Of a DNA stretch of 10,272 nucleotides, positions 1 to 7,271 are shown one piece after another (the stretch's first letter is position 1; each line of letters opens with the position of its first letter). The notes beneath the pieces were generated by a model, which ran no database searches, had not been told where the DNA came from, and saw only the letters and a list, made by a program, of their open reading frames with translations. The stretch is from an uncultured bacterium (lineage in GTDB: Bacteria; Patescibacteriota; Minisyncoccia; UBA6257; Colwellbacteraceae): assembly GCA_913009745.1 (NCBI GenBank), contig CAJVWL010000008.1:1-10272 (forward strand). The letters are read 5' to 3'. The position numbers and the translations under genes are program-made.

Positions 1-33
1 GTGATCAGGGCTGTGTATTTTGTTTTTTTTTTT
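1..33. other. Non-genomic junk and poly-T before adapter (read-through artefact)
   Basis: These bases precede the P7 adapter on the same strand and end in an 11-base T-run (23-33). Read on the other strand this is what an Illumina read gives after running off the end of the P7 oligo: the adapter end, then poly-A, then low-quality bases. There is no reason to treat it as genome sequence. The first 22 bases match nothing I recognise. Confidence 0.9.
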
Positions 34-99
34 CAAGCAGAAGACGGCATACGAGATAAAGGAATGTGACTGGAGTTCAGACGTGTGCTCTTCCGATCT
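34..99 (+). other. Illumina TruSeq adapter: P7, i7 index, read-2 primer site
   Basis: Bases 34-57 are the P7 flow-cell sequence (starts CAAGCAGAAGACGG, ends CGAGAT). Bases 58-65 (AAAGGAAT) sit in the index slot; the reverse complement ATTCCTTT fits, from memory, TruSeq LT index 27 plus its two extra bases. Bases 66-99 are the TruSeq read-2 adapter, starting GTGACTGGAG and ending at the ligation T of CTTCCGATCT. The insert therefore starts at base 100. This is library contamination retained in the assembly. Confidence 0.98.
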
Positions 100-1183
100 A
101 GCGGATACTGCTTTTTGCCCGTTCCTCGCTAAAACCGAGAGCCAGCACAACAAATGACGGGGCGATAGAACGAACCGAGCACGCAGAACCGATTGAGGCC
201 GCTATTCCGGCCTTATCCAACTTTATAAGCATTTCATGACCGTCAATGCCGGGAAAATAAATATGCAGATTATTAGGTAGTCTATTGTCCATAGAACCGT
301 TGAGTTCTATGTTGGGATATATTTTTCGGAGATGTTCCCAAAAATAATCTCGCAATACCTGAATACGCCTTGAGTTTAACCCGCGTTCTTTACTTATAAG
401 TTCTACGGCCCTGGCAAACCCCGCTATAGCCGGAATGTTCTCCGTGCCGGCGCGCATTCCAAACTCCTGAAGTCCGCCGACTATAAGCGGTTTTATTATA
501 TTTCTGTATTTTTTTTCCAGAAAAAGAATGCCGACACCCTTTGGACCGTATATTTTTTGGCCGGAGAGAGTTAGGGCGTTAACGCCAAGCTTTTTTACGT
601 CAAGTTTCATAAATTGAAATGCTTGAGCCGCATCGGTATGAAAAATAGGATATATGCTTTTATTTTTATACTTGAATTCCTTAATTGCATTTGCGATTTT
701 CTCAATCGGCTGTATTGTCCCGATAACATTTGAAGCAAAAATAGCCGAAACAACCACCGTGTCTTTTGTAAGCGCGGCACTCAATTTATCAACATCTATA
801 TATCCGTCTTCGGAAACCGGGACTACAACGGTATCAACATGTGTCTCTGCGCCAAACTTATCGCACGGCGCCGAAATAGATTCGTGCTCAATGCTTGATA
901 TGATTACGCGCGGTCTTTTCATCTTTGACCTCCTTATAGCCCCACTAATAAGCATGTTATTGGCCTCCGTAGCAGAACCCGTAAAAATAACCTCATCAAA
1001 CATACAATTGAGCTCACCGGCAACAATCTCTCTTGAGTTGTCCAGCGTGGCATGCGCGCGCTGTCCAGGTGAATGGATTGCTCCTGCGTTCGCAAACTCA
1101 TCAGAAAAATACGGCTCCATTTCGGCAAAAACTTCTTCTGCGACCGGCGTAGCCGCAGCATAATCTAAATAAATTTCCTTCAT
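100..1183 (-). CDS. Cysteine desulfurase (NifS/IscS family), 3' end cut off by contig edge
   Basis: PLP-dependent cysteine desulfurase: takes sulfur from L-cysteine as an enzyme persulfide and passes it on for Fe-S cluster or tRNA thiolation. Numbering from an upstream GTG at 1189, the protein shows the cofactor-stacking His102 in IEHES, Asp186 in FHTDAAQ, the Schiff-base Lys212 in SGQKIYGPKG, RAGTEN near 246-251, and the catalytic loop Cys337 in SIGSACS. I prefer the ATG at 1183 because MKEIYLDYAAATP matches the family start; the GTG at 1189 adds only two residues. It lies 33-39 bases after the mutase gene on the same strand, so cotranscription is likely. The last residues (AKSSIR) should continue into the family's RFS segment, but the apparent TAG is made by the insert's last base plus two adapter bases, so perhaps 20-30 residues are missing. 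Which class it serves (iron-sulfur or tRNA thiolation) cannot be told. Confidence 0.93.
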
Positions 1184-1222
1184 TATCACTATATACTACA
1201 CGTAACAATTATTATTGGAAGT

Positions 1223-2143
1223 TTAAGCTTGTCCCAATATCTCAAGAAGCTCGGCTTTTTCTTTTTTTAATACACTCTCTGTCTTTGCCGCCATATTTAT
1301 ACGCAGTACCGGCTCGGTATTAGATGGACGGACATTAAACCAGAAATTATCTTCGCTGACGGTTATACCGTCAAGTTTATAAAATTGCACAGATTTTTGT
1401 TTAAGTATTTTCTCAATTTTAAATAGAGCTTCTTCCTGCTTATTTGTTTTTATATTATCTCTGAACCAAAAATATTGCGGTTGGGAATCTTTCCATTCCG
1501 AAAGCATGGTTCCGTTTTTCCTTAGAGTAGAAACTTGATTTGAGAAAAATATAAAAGCGAGTATTCCCGAGTCGGCATAATAAAAATCCTTAAAATAATA
1601 ATGGCCCGACCTCTCAACAGCAAACTCTATATCCTTTTCCCTCATCAACTTCTTTATAAAATAGTGTCCCGTCTTTGATTCTATAATCTGCAGGTTTGGA
1701 GACAGCCATCCTATCGGTGTTTTTCCCTCTGCGGCGTTTATAATATACGGCTGATTAAATAATGGAGCGAGGAAGTTAAGCACATATGTTGCGTTGACAA
1801 CCTTGCCCTTGTCATCCAAGAAAACCGCCCTGTCTCCATCTGCGTCAAACACGACTCCAAAATCAGACTCATTCTCTAATATGGCGCTATGGAGCTGACG
1901 TGTGCCGTCTTCATTAAGCGGATTTGGGCCGTGCGCGGGAAACTTACCATCCGGCGTGAAGTTTATAAAACTCACGTTCATTAATTTGTTCCCTCTCAAA
2001 AGCTTTTTTATAACGGGGCCCGTCGTCCCATTAGAACAATCTATAACCGCCTTTATCGGCGTTTCCGTATGCAAAAATCCTCTTAAGAAGTTCGCATATT
2101 GCCTCAAGTATTTTGTCTTATACATGCTCTTTAATTTTTTCAT
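1223..2143 (-). CDS. Phosphomannomutase/phosphoglucomutase, C-terminal part (frame-shifted from N-terminal part)
   Basis: Domains II-IV of an alpha-D-phosphohexomutase, which interconverts hexose 6- and 1-phosphates for nucleotide-sugar and envelope glycan synthesis. Visible in this 306-residue frame are the start of domain II (AVIDCSNGTTGP, about 32-43), the Mg-binding loop DADGDR at 100-105, the sugar-binding loop VERSGH at 176-181 and the phosphate-binding loop RPSNTEP at 272-278. It lacks the active-site serine domain, which lies in the preceding frame (2118-2510); the two frames overlap by 26 bases. An ATG at 2143 could start it as a separate polypeptide, but there is no clear ribosome site. 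Joining the frames by skipping one base of the T6 run at 2135-2140 gives one protein of roughly 425-430 residues, somewhat short for the family but with all four motifs. It may be a sequence error, a real mutation, or a split or recoded gene. Confidence 0.9.
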   Translation of the reverse strand: MKKLKSMYKTKYLRQYANFLRGFLHTETPIKAVIDCSNGTTGPVIKKLLRGNKLMNVSFINFTPDGKFPAHGPNPLNEDGTRQLHSAILENESDFGVVFDADGDRAVFLDDKGKVVNATYVLNFLAPLFNQPYIINAAEGKTPIGWLSPNLQIIESKTGHYFIKKLMREKDIEFAVERSGHYYFKDFYYADSGILAFIFFSNQVSTLRKNGTMLSEWKDSQPQYFWFRDNIKTNKQEEALFKIEKILKQKSVQFYKLDGITVSEDNFWFNVRPSNTEPVLRINMAAKTESVLKKEKAELLEILGQA

Positions 2144-2510
2144 ATATATCTTTTCCGCTAATTGGTATCGCGTTCTTGCCTACAACTTTCAATCCGTTAT
2201 ATTCTTTTGGATTATGTGATGCCGTCACCATTACCCCTCCTGACGCATTAATGTTATTCACTAAGAAATACAGCATTGGCGTAGTAATAATTCCAGCTTT
2301 TTCAACCTTAATACCACTCCGTTTGAATGACCTTACAACAGCTTTATACATCTTCCATGAGCCAACACGAATGTCGCGCCCAACAACAACTTTTCCGCTT
2401 TTAATGAAATCTCTCACGATGTATCCAACTATATCGCTTGCTATATCTGCGTTTATTTCATCCGGATAAATACCGCGAATATCATATGCCTCAAATATCT
2501 CTTTTACCAT
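2118..2510 (-). CDS. Phosphomannomutase/phosphoglucomutase, N-terminal part with active-site serine
   Basis: Domain I of the same phosphohexomutase, 130 residues. It opens with the family signature AYDIRGIYPDE (residues 8-18) and contains VVGRDIR (43-48 region) and the phosphoserine loop TASHNP with catalytic Ser98, followed by KEYNGLKVVGKNA. The frame ends at TAA (2118-2120) just after KIKEHV, in the domain I/II linker, while the rest of the enzyme continues one frame over. ATG at 2510 is the natural start since the family signature begins a few residues later. A good minus-strand promoter lies immediately upstream with its predicted start site on the ATG, so the mRNA is probably leaderless. 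Mutase and cysteine desulfurase form a minus-strand pair transcribed away from ftsK. Confidence 0.9.
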   Translation of the reverse strand: MVKEIFEAYDIRGIYPDEINADIASDIVGYIVRDFIKSGKVVVGRDIRVGSWKMYKAVVRSFKRSGIKVEKAGIITTPMLYFLVNNINASGGVMVTASHNPKEYNGLKVVGKNAIPISGKDIYEKIKEHV

Positions 2511-2516
2511 TCTTCT

Positions 2517-2545
2517 ATTGTATGTGTTTCATCTCATCTACTCAA
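2517..2545 (-). promoter_or_regulatory. Promoter for the mutase-desulfurase operon
   Basis: On the minus strand TTGAGT (2540-2545) and TACAAT (2517-2522) are separated by exactly 17 bases. These match sigma70 -35 and -10 consensus at 4/6 and 5/6. Transcription would start about 7 bases below 2517, at or next to the A of the mutase ATG at 2510, implying a leaderless transcript. Seen by eye only; no transcript data. Confidence 0.55.
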
Positions 2546-2555
2546 CGAATATAAG

Positions 2556-2584
2556 TTTACTGACCGCCCTTTTTGTTGTTAAAT
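2556..2584 (+). promoter_or_regulatory. Weak candidate promoter for ftsK operon
   Basis: The divergent gap before ftsK holds TTTACT (2556-2561) and TTAAAT (2579-2584), 17 bases apart, each 4/6 to consensus. An overlapping alternative -10 is TATAGA at 2585-2590. The leader would be about 9-15 bases and no Shine-Dalgarno sequence is present before the ATG at 2606. The region must contain the ftsK promoter, but the exact hexamers are uncertain. Confidence 0.3.
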
Positions 2585-2605
2585 TATAGATAGACACCAC
2601 TACTA

Positions 2606-4663
2606 ATGGCAAAAAAACGCACAACTAAAAAAGTGGGGGGGAAGCAGACCATCCATCAAGGCGCAAAATCAAGCGCTCTGGCCATCGGCGCATTGGGGTT
2701 TGCGGTCATCTTGATTCTCGCGGGGTTTGGAAATGCCGGACCGGTGGGCAATACATTGTTTAATGTATTTCAAAAACTCTTTGGTTTCGGATATTATCTC
2801 ATCCCAATTATTCTCCTCATTATTGGTGTAAATGTTCTCGCGAATATGAAAAGTGCGATGACCAACCTTACTCTCGTCGGGGCAATTTTCTTTATAGCCT
2901 CCGGGCTTGGAATTATAGATATTATCTCCCCCATGAATGGCGGTATTGTTGGAGAGTTTCTTGGAAATCTCCAGATATTATTCGGCTACTCCGGCGCACT
3001 GGTTGTAGCTTTTACCGCGCTTATAGCATCAACCGTAATAACCCTAAATATACCATTTACTATCAAGTTGAGGTCCCCTAAAATAAAGAAGAAAGAGGAG
3101 GCGAAAGCAGAAGAACCGAAAATTATTATACCGGAGGCGCTGGAGGACAATGAAGACAAAGACGCCAAACAATCTATAAAAGAAGAGGAAGAAAAAGGGA
3201 CAGCTTCAAAATCTCAACCCGACATGGAGTTGGCATACAAAAGCAAGGATTATGTTTTCCCGCCAATAAAGCTGCTCAATTCATCAACCGAGAAACCTAC
3301 GGTGGGAGACTTGAGGGCAAATGCGAATATCATAAAGAGGACCCTTGAAAGCTTCGGTGTATCCGTAGATATGGGCGAAATAACAATAGGCCCCAAAGTA
3401 ACGCGTTATACATTAAAACCTGCGGAAGGAGTAAAGCTGAGCCGCATATTAGCGCTCAATCAAGATTTAAGTCTCGCGCTTGCCGCTCATCCAATTCGCA
3501 TAGAAGCGCCGATACCGGGAAGGTCTCTTGTCGGGATTGAAATACCTAACAGGATTGGAAGCATCGTAAGGCTTGGTTCCCTTGTTAAGTATCCGGAATT
3601 CAGCAAGAACGGCTATCTTACATTTCCGTTGGGCCGTGATGTTTCCGGAGATCCCGTATTTGCAAATCTAAAAACAATGCCGCACCTCTTGATAGCCGGT
3701 TCTACGGGAAGTGGAAAATCCGTGGCAATCCATTCACTTATCCTATCCCTGCTGTACAAGAACTCACCCGACACATTGCGGCTAATTTTGATTGACCCAA
3801 AGAGAGTTGAGCTGTCTATTTATGATGGGATACCTCATTTAGTAACTCCTGTTATAACGGAAGGAAAGAAGACCCTCGGAGCGCTCCGTTTTGCAATCCA
3901 GGAAATGGAACAGCGATATGAGACACTTTTGGGTGACGGGAAAAGAGACATTTCTTCATATAATAAGGGCCGCAGAGAAAATGTTATGCCTTATATTGTT
4001 ATTGTAATAGACGAATTAGCCGATCTTATGAGCGCTTTTGGAAGAGAGATAGAAGGGTCAATAGTTCGGCTCGCGCAAATGGCGCGCGCGACCGGCATAC
4101 ACCTCGTGGTTTCAACACAACGTCCTTCCGTAGAGGTAATCACGGGTTTAATAAAAGCGAATATTACGTCGCGTGTTGCTCTGCAGGTTGCTAGCCAAGT
4201 TGACTCAAGAACAATTCTTGACACGGGGGGCGCTGAAAAGCTTTTGGGAGGCGGAGATATGTTGTTTATATCATCCGACACATCAAAGCCAAAGCGAATA
4301 CAAGGATCTTATATTACGGACGAGGAGATACATGCCGTTGTGGGCTTTATTAAAAAAGAGAATCCGGAGACACCGAGCAATCACCTTGATGAAAAAATAT
4401 CAGAGACCATACAAAAGGACGGTCTCCAAAGTTTTATGGATGAAGAAGCGGGCGATGAACTTTATAATGAAGCGTTGGAAATAATAAAACGCGCGAAAAA
4501 AGCATCTTCGTCTCTACTTCAGCGTCGTCTCCGAATCGGCTATGCCCGCGCGGCGCGTATCCTTGATATAATGGAGGAGCACGGAGTAGTCGGTCCGGCA
4601 GACGGAGCAAAACCGCGTGAGGTTTTCATCGTAGATGATGAAGGGGAAGAAGATAACATTTAA
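2606..4663 (+). CDS. ftsK: DNA translocase FtsK/SpoIIIE family
   Basis: Septum-anchored, ATP-driven double-stranded DNA motor that clears chromosomes from the division plane. The 685 residues show a basic N-terminus, four hydrophobic segments (about 22-42, 60-80, 86-107, 127-148), an acidic/lysine-rich linker (about 158-205), the translocase alpha/beta module with Walker A GSTGSGKS at 365-372 and Walker B VIVIDE with Asp469-Glu470, the STQRPS motif at 503-508, and a C-terminal winged-helix gamma domain (about 620-676, with LLQRRLRIGYARAARI and EEHGVVGPADGAKPRE) of the kind that reads KOPS-like polarity sequences. The linker is short compared with E. coli FtsK, as in SpoIIIE-size homologues. 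A G7 run near the start (around 2635-2641) is in frame. It is first of three plus-strand genes; the next begins 16 bases after its stop. Confidence 0.97.
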   Translation: MAKKRTTKKVGGKQTIHQGAKSSALAIGALGFAVILILAGFGNAGPVGNTLFNVFQKLFGFGYYLIPIILLIIGVNVLANMKSAMTNLTLVGAIFFIASGLGIIDIISPMNGGIVGEFLGNLQILFGYSGALVVAFTALIASTVITLNIPFTIKLRSPKIKKKEEAKAEEPKIIIPEALEDNEDKDAKQSIKEEEEKGTASKSQPDMELAYKSKDYVFPPIKLLNSSTEKPTVGDLRANANIIKRTLESFGVSVDMGEITIGPKVTRYTLKPAEGVKLSRILALNQDLSLALAAHPIRIEAPIPGRSLVGIEIPNRIGSIVRLGSLVKYPEFSKNGYLTFPLGRDVSGDPVFANLKTMPHLLIAGSTGSGKSVAIHSLILSLLYKNSPDTLRLILIDPKRVELSIYDGIPHLVTPVITEGKKTLGALRFAIQEMEQRYETLLGDGKRDISSYNKGRRENVMPYIVIVIDELADLMSAFGREIEGSIVRLAQMARATGIHLVVSTQRPSVEVITGLIKANITSRVALQVASQVDSRTILDTGGAEKLLGGGDMLFISSDTSKPKRIQGSYITDEEIHAVVGFIKKENPETPSNHLDEKISETIQKDGLQSFMDEEAGDELYNEALEIIKRAKKASSSLLQRRLRIGYARAARILDIMEEHGVVGPADGAKPREVFIVDDEGEEDNI

Positions 4664-4679
4664 ATCCAAATAATTTTTT

Positions 4680-5309
4680 GTGGAAGAGTTAAACGATATA
4701 ACAGAAACACTGGAAGAGCTGATGAGCTCAAGCGGGCTAAGTAACGACAAGCTTGCGGAGCTTACGGATATACCTAAACGTTTTATAAATTCATTGACAA
4801 GCGGACAATTTGACAAGCTTCCCGCAAGACCATATATCAGGGGGTATCTTTTCAAAATAGCGCAGGTTCTCAAAGTAGACCCATATGCATTATGGCAAAA
4901 CTATATGAGGTCGGCAGACGTTTACTCTTCCGGCATGCAAGATAAGCTTCCATCAAATAGATTTGCTTTCAAAAAAATACGCGCCAAAAGGATAGTTGCT
5001 ATATTCACTATTATTCTCGTGCTTGGCTTTGCTGGTCTTAGATTAAACGATATCTTGGGGAAGCCGACGTTAAATGTTTCGGTGCCGGAAACAACATCAA
5101 ATGAGATTATCACCATAAACGGAAGCGTAGATCCCGGGGACCAGCTAACCCTAAACGGAGAAGTAATTTACCCCGACCAAAATGGAGATTTTAAAAAAGA
5201 TGTCCAGTTGGAGAGCGGTATAAACACATTAAGTTTCCGCGTCAAGCATTATCTTGGAAAAGAAACAATCCTAATAAAACGGGTTTTATATCAGCCGAAT
5301 AACCTATAG
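4680..5309 (+). CDS. RodZ-like HTH membrane protein with extracellular Ig-like domain
   Basis: Membrane protein of 209 residues with a cytoplasmic helix-turn-helix of the RodZ/HTH_25 kind (about 5-75; LAELTDIPKRFINSL and the typical PYIRGYLFKIAQVL), a basic stretch (98-104), one transmembrane helix (about 104-121), and an outside beta-rich domain (about 128-205; NGSVDPGDQLTLNGE and DGINTL-like turns) resembling small Ig-like or Glucodextranase_B modules. RodZ proteins link MreB to the wall machinery in other bacteria; that role here is only inferred. The start is GTG at 4680, the first in-frame start after a stop; an ATG at 4722 would cut into the first HTH helix. No Shine-Dalgarno sequence is seen. 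It lies between ftsK and recA with gaps of 16 and 9 bases, so it is almost certainly cotranscribed with both. Confidence 0.85.
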   Translation: MEELNDITETLEELMSSSGLSNDKLAELTDIPKRFINSLTSGQFDKLPARPYIRGYLFKIAQVLKVDPYALWQNYMRSADVYSSGMQDKLPSNRFAFKKIRAKRIVAIFTIILVLGFAGLRLNDILGKPTLNVSVPETTSNEIITINGSVDPGDQLTLNGEVIYPDQNGDFKKDVQLESGINTLSFRVKHYLGKETILIKRVLYQPNNL

Positions 5310-5318
5310 AATAATAGT

Positions 5319-6350
5319 ATGGCAAACACAAAAAAGTCCGAGAAAGGGAAGGAAACTAAAAAAGACGATCTTGACGAACTACTAAACACGCTCCGCGCAA
5401 AGTATGGAAGTGAGGCAATTATGCGGCTTGGCGAGGTCAAACAATTAGATGTTGATGTTATCTCATCGGGAACCCTGTCGCTGGACATAGCGCTTGGTGT
5501 GGGCGGAATACCGCGCGGGAGAATTGTGGAAATTTACGGACCGGAATCTTCGGGAAAGACAACTCTTGCGCTGACTATTGCGGCAGAAACGCAAAAAGGC
5601 GGAGGGAGAGTGGCGTTTATAGACGCTGAACATGCGCTTGATCCGGATTATGCGAAAAACATAGGAGTTAAAACGAAAGACCTTTTAATATCTCAGCCGA
5701 ATAGCGGTGAGGAAGCGCTTGATATATTGGAGGGGCTTATCCGCTCGGATAAAATAGACCTAGTAGTTATTGACTCTGTTGCCGCCCTTACTCCGCGCGC
5801 TGAAATTGAGGGTGAAATGGGAGACCAATTTATAGGATTGCAGGCGCGAATAATGTCAAAAGCGTTGCGAAAGTTCACCGCGATAAGCTCAAAAAACGGA
5901 ACTATAATTATCTTTATAAATCAGCTTAGGGAGAAAATCGGCATTAGATTCGGGAACCCTGAAACAACTCCCGGCGGGAGGGCATTAAAGTTTTACTCAT
6001 CAATAAGAATAGATATTCGCAGGATTGCGCAAATCAAGAAAGGAGACAACGCCGTAGGCCACCGCGTCAGAGTAAAAATAGCAAAAAACAAGGTTGCGTC
6101 TCCATTTAAAACAACCGAGTTGGATATCATATACGGTCATGGTTTTTCTTATGAAGGCGATATAATAAATATGGCAATGGACCGCAATATAATGAAGAGG
6201 GCCGGCTCAAGCTACAGCTTTGGAGATGAAAAGCTCGGTGTAGGGTTAGATAATGCGCGTAAAAAGCTTAAGGAGGACAAAAAACTTCTCAATCAGATTA
6301 AAAAAGAGATTTTAAAAGCGGAAAAGGACAAGATAGCGCAAGCTGCTTAG
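5319..6350 (+). CDS. recA: Recombinase RecA
   Basis: Central homologous recombination ATPase that forms filaments on single-stranded DNA and stimulates LexA-type self-cleavage where present. Full length at 343 residues (E. coli 353). Motifs: Walker A GPESSGKT at 74-81, AFIDAEHALDP at about 99-109, Walker B LVVIDSVAAL with Asp152, loop L1 in EIEGEMGDQFIGLQARIMS (162-180) and loop L2 beginning NQLREKIGIRFGNPETTPGG (201-220). The C-terminal tail is lysine-rich (KKLKEDKKLLNQIKKEILKA), not strongly acidic as in E. coli. The N-terminus carries an extra charged stretch (KKSEKGKETKKDD). It is last in the ftsK operon and ends 3 bases from the tail of the convergent LCP gene, with no recX after it. Confidence 0.98.
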   Translation: MANTKKSEKGKETKKDDLDELLNTLRAKYGSEAIMRLGEVKQLDVDVISSGTLSLDIALGVGGIPRGRIVEIYGPESSGKTTLALTIAAETQKGGGRVAFIDAEHALDPDYAKNIGVKTKDLLISQPNSGEEALDILEGLIRSDKIDLVVIDSVAALTPRAEIEGEMGDQFIGLQARIMSKALRKFTAISSKNGTIIIFINQLREKIGIRFGNPETTPGGRALKFYSSIRIDIRRIAQIKKGDNAVGHRVRVKIAKNKVASPFKTTELDIIYGHGFSYEGDIINMAMDRNIMKRAGSSYSFGDEKLGVGLDNARKKLKEDKKLLNQIKKEILKAEKDKIAQAA

Positions 6351-6353
6351 TTG

Positions 6354-7271
6354 CTATTTTGTATTATCAATCACAAATTTCCGAATATCGGAATATTTGT
6401 CTTTGCCAATTTTCGGCATTAACACATACTCATAAGTTGTTGTGCCTGAAACCATAACCGGTATGCGCGAGCTCTTCAGCAGCCCAGTTGAGAAATCCAA
6501 AACGATGCTGTTAAAGTTTATGTTTCCAATATCGCCGAACTTTGGAATAAGCTCGCCTATACTAAAGTTTGCCTCTGCGTGCTTTGCCTCCGGAAGCATA
6601 CGAAAGAAGAATTTTGTTTTTCCTATCGGGCTTAGCTTGTTGAACTCATCAAAGATGGCTTTAATCACAATGTGCTGATTTTTCTCCCTAAAAAAATCTC
6701 CTTCAGGATTATAGCGATTTCTGATGAGCCACACCGTGTCTTCTCCATTTAGGTGATGCGCGCCCTTCTCAAGCTTATACCCGCTTACGGAATCGGTAAC
6801 GGTGGATGAAAGATTAACATCAATACCGCCCAAAAGGTCTACGGCTTTTTGAAGCATTCCTATATCAACAACTATATATGAATCTGTGTTTATGCCCGTT
6901 ATATCCGGCAATTTTTTTAAAAACTCATCAATGTCTTTCCGCAGATATATCTCATTTACTTTAAAACTATCACCATCATCACCAAAACTCCCGTATAAAT
7001 CCCTCGGCAGAGAAATCAAATTTATCGTATTGCTGTTTGGCTGATAATATAAAAGAACTATTGTGTCCGTAAGACCGGGAGCAAAATGCCATTGTGCGCC
7101 CTGTCCTTCTGCAACCTGTCCGAGTATAAGAACCGATATATCACCGTTTATTTCTTCCTGTTTTTTTTCAAGGACAACGGGCGCTTTCTGTCTATTAAAA
7201 GATAAATATAGAAATGCTGCCTCCGACAACAATATTAATATCCCCAGTATCAGCGCTATTCTTTTTGGCAT
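6354..7271 (-). CDS. LytR-CpsA-Psr (LCP) family cell-envelope protein
   Basis: LCP proteins are membrane-anchored, outward-facing phosphotransferases that move lipid-linked glycopolymers onto the wall or surface. The 305 residues start with an uncleaved signal anchor (about 5-24), then a single LCP domain: TDTIVLL (68-74), the SLPRDLY motif (87-93), KVNEIY (104-109), AVDLLGGIDVN (143-153), and LNGEDTVWLIRNRYN with PEGDFFRE (174-196), which carries the arginines and aspartate of the family's pyrophosphate-binding site (Arg185, Arg187, Asp192, Arg195). The C-terminal 100 residues are less conserved and no LytR_C domain is obvious. It overlaps the upstream folD by 16 bases, so translation is probably coupled. 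It faces recA with only 3 bases between stop codons. Confidence 0.9.
   Translation of the reverse strand: MPKRIALILGILILLSEAAFLYLSFNRQKAPVVLEKKQEEINGDISVLILGQVAEGQGAQWHFAPGLTDTIVLLYYQPNSNTINLISLPRDLYGSFGDDGDSFKVNEIYLRKDIDEFLKKLPDITGINTDSYIVVDIGMLQKAVDLLGGIDVNLSSTVTDSVSGYKLEKGAHHLNGEDTVWLIRNRYNPEGDFFREKNQHIVIKAIFDEFNKLSPIGKTKFFFRMLPEAKHAEANFSIGELIPKFGDIGNINFNSIVLDFSTGLLKSSRIPVMVSGTTTYEYVLMPKIGKDKYSDIRKFVIDNTK

Noticed and set aside
654..1163. 169-codon open frame on the plus strand
   Set aside because: Lies antisense inside the cysteine desulfurase gene, whose motifs are unambiguous; the plus-strand translation resembles no family.
1184..1222. Internal promoter before the cysteine desulfurase
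   Set aside because: A TATAGT lies just before the start but there is no -35-like hexamer at a suitable distance.
2635..2641. G7 run near the ftsK start as a frameshift site
   Set aside because: The frame is continuous from the ATG at 2606 through the first membrane helices, so nothing suggests an error or recoding here.
6345..6370. Possible bidirectional terminator between recA and LCP
   Set aside because: Only a 4-base stem (GCAA/TTGC) is visible and the coding regions fill the space; not convincing.
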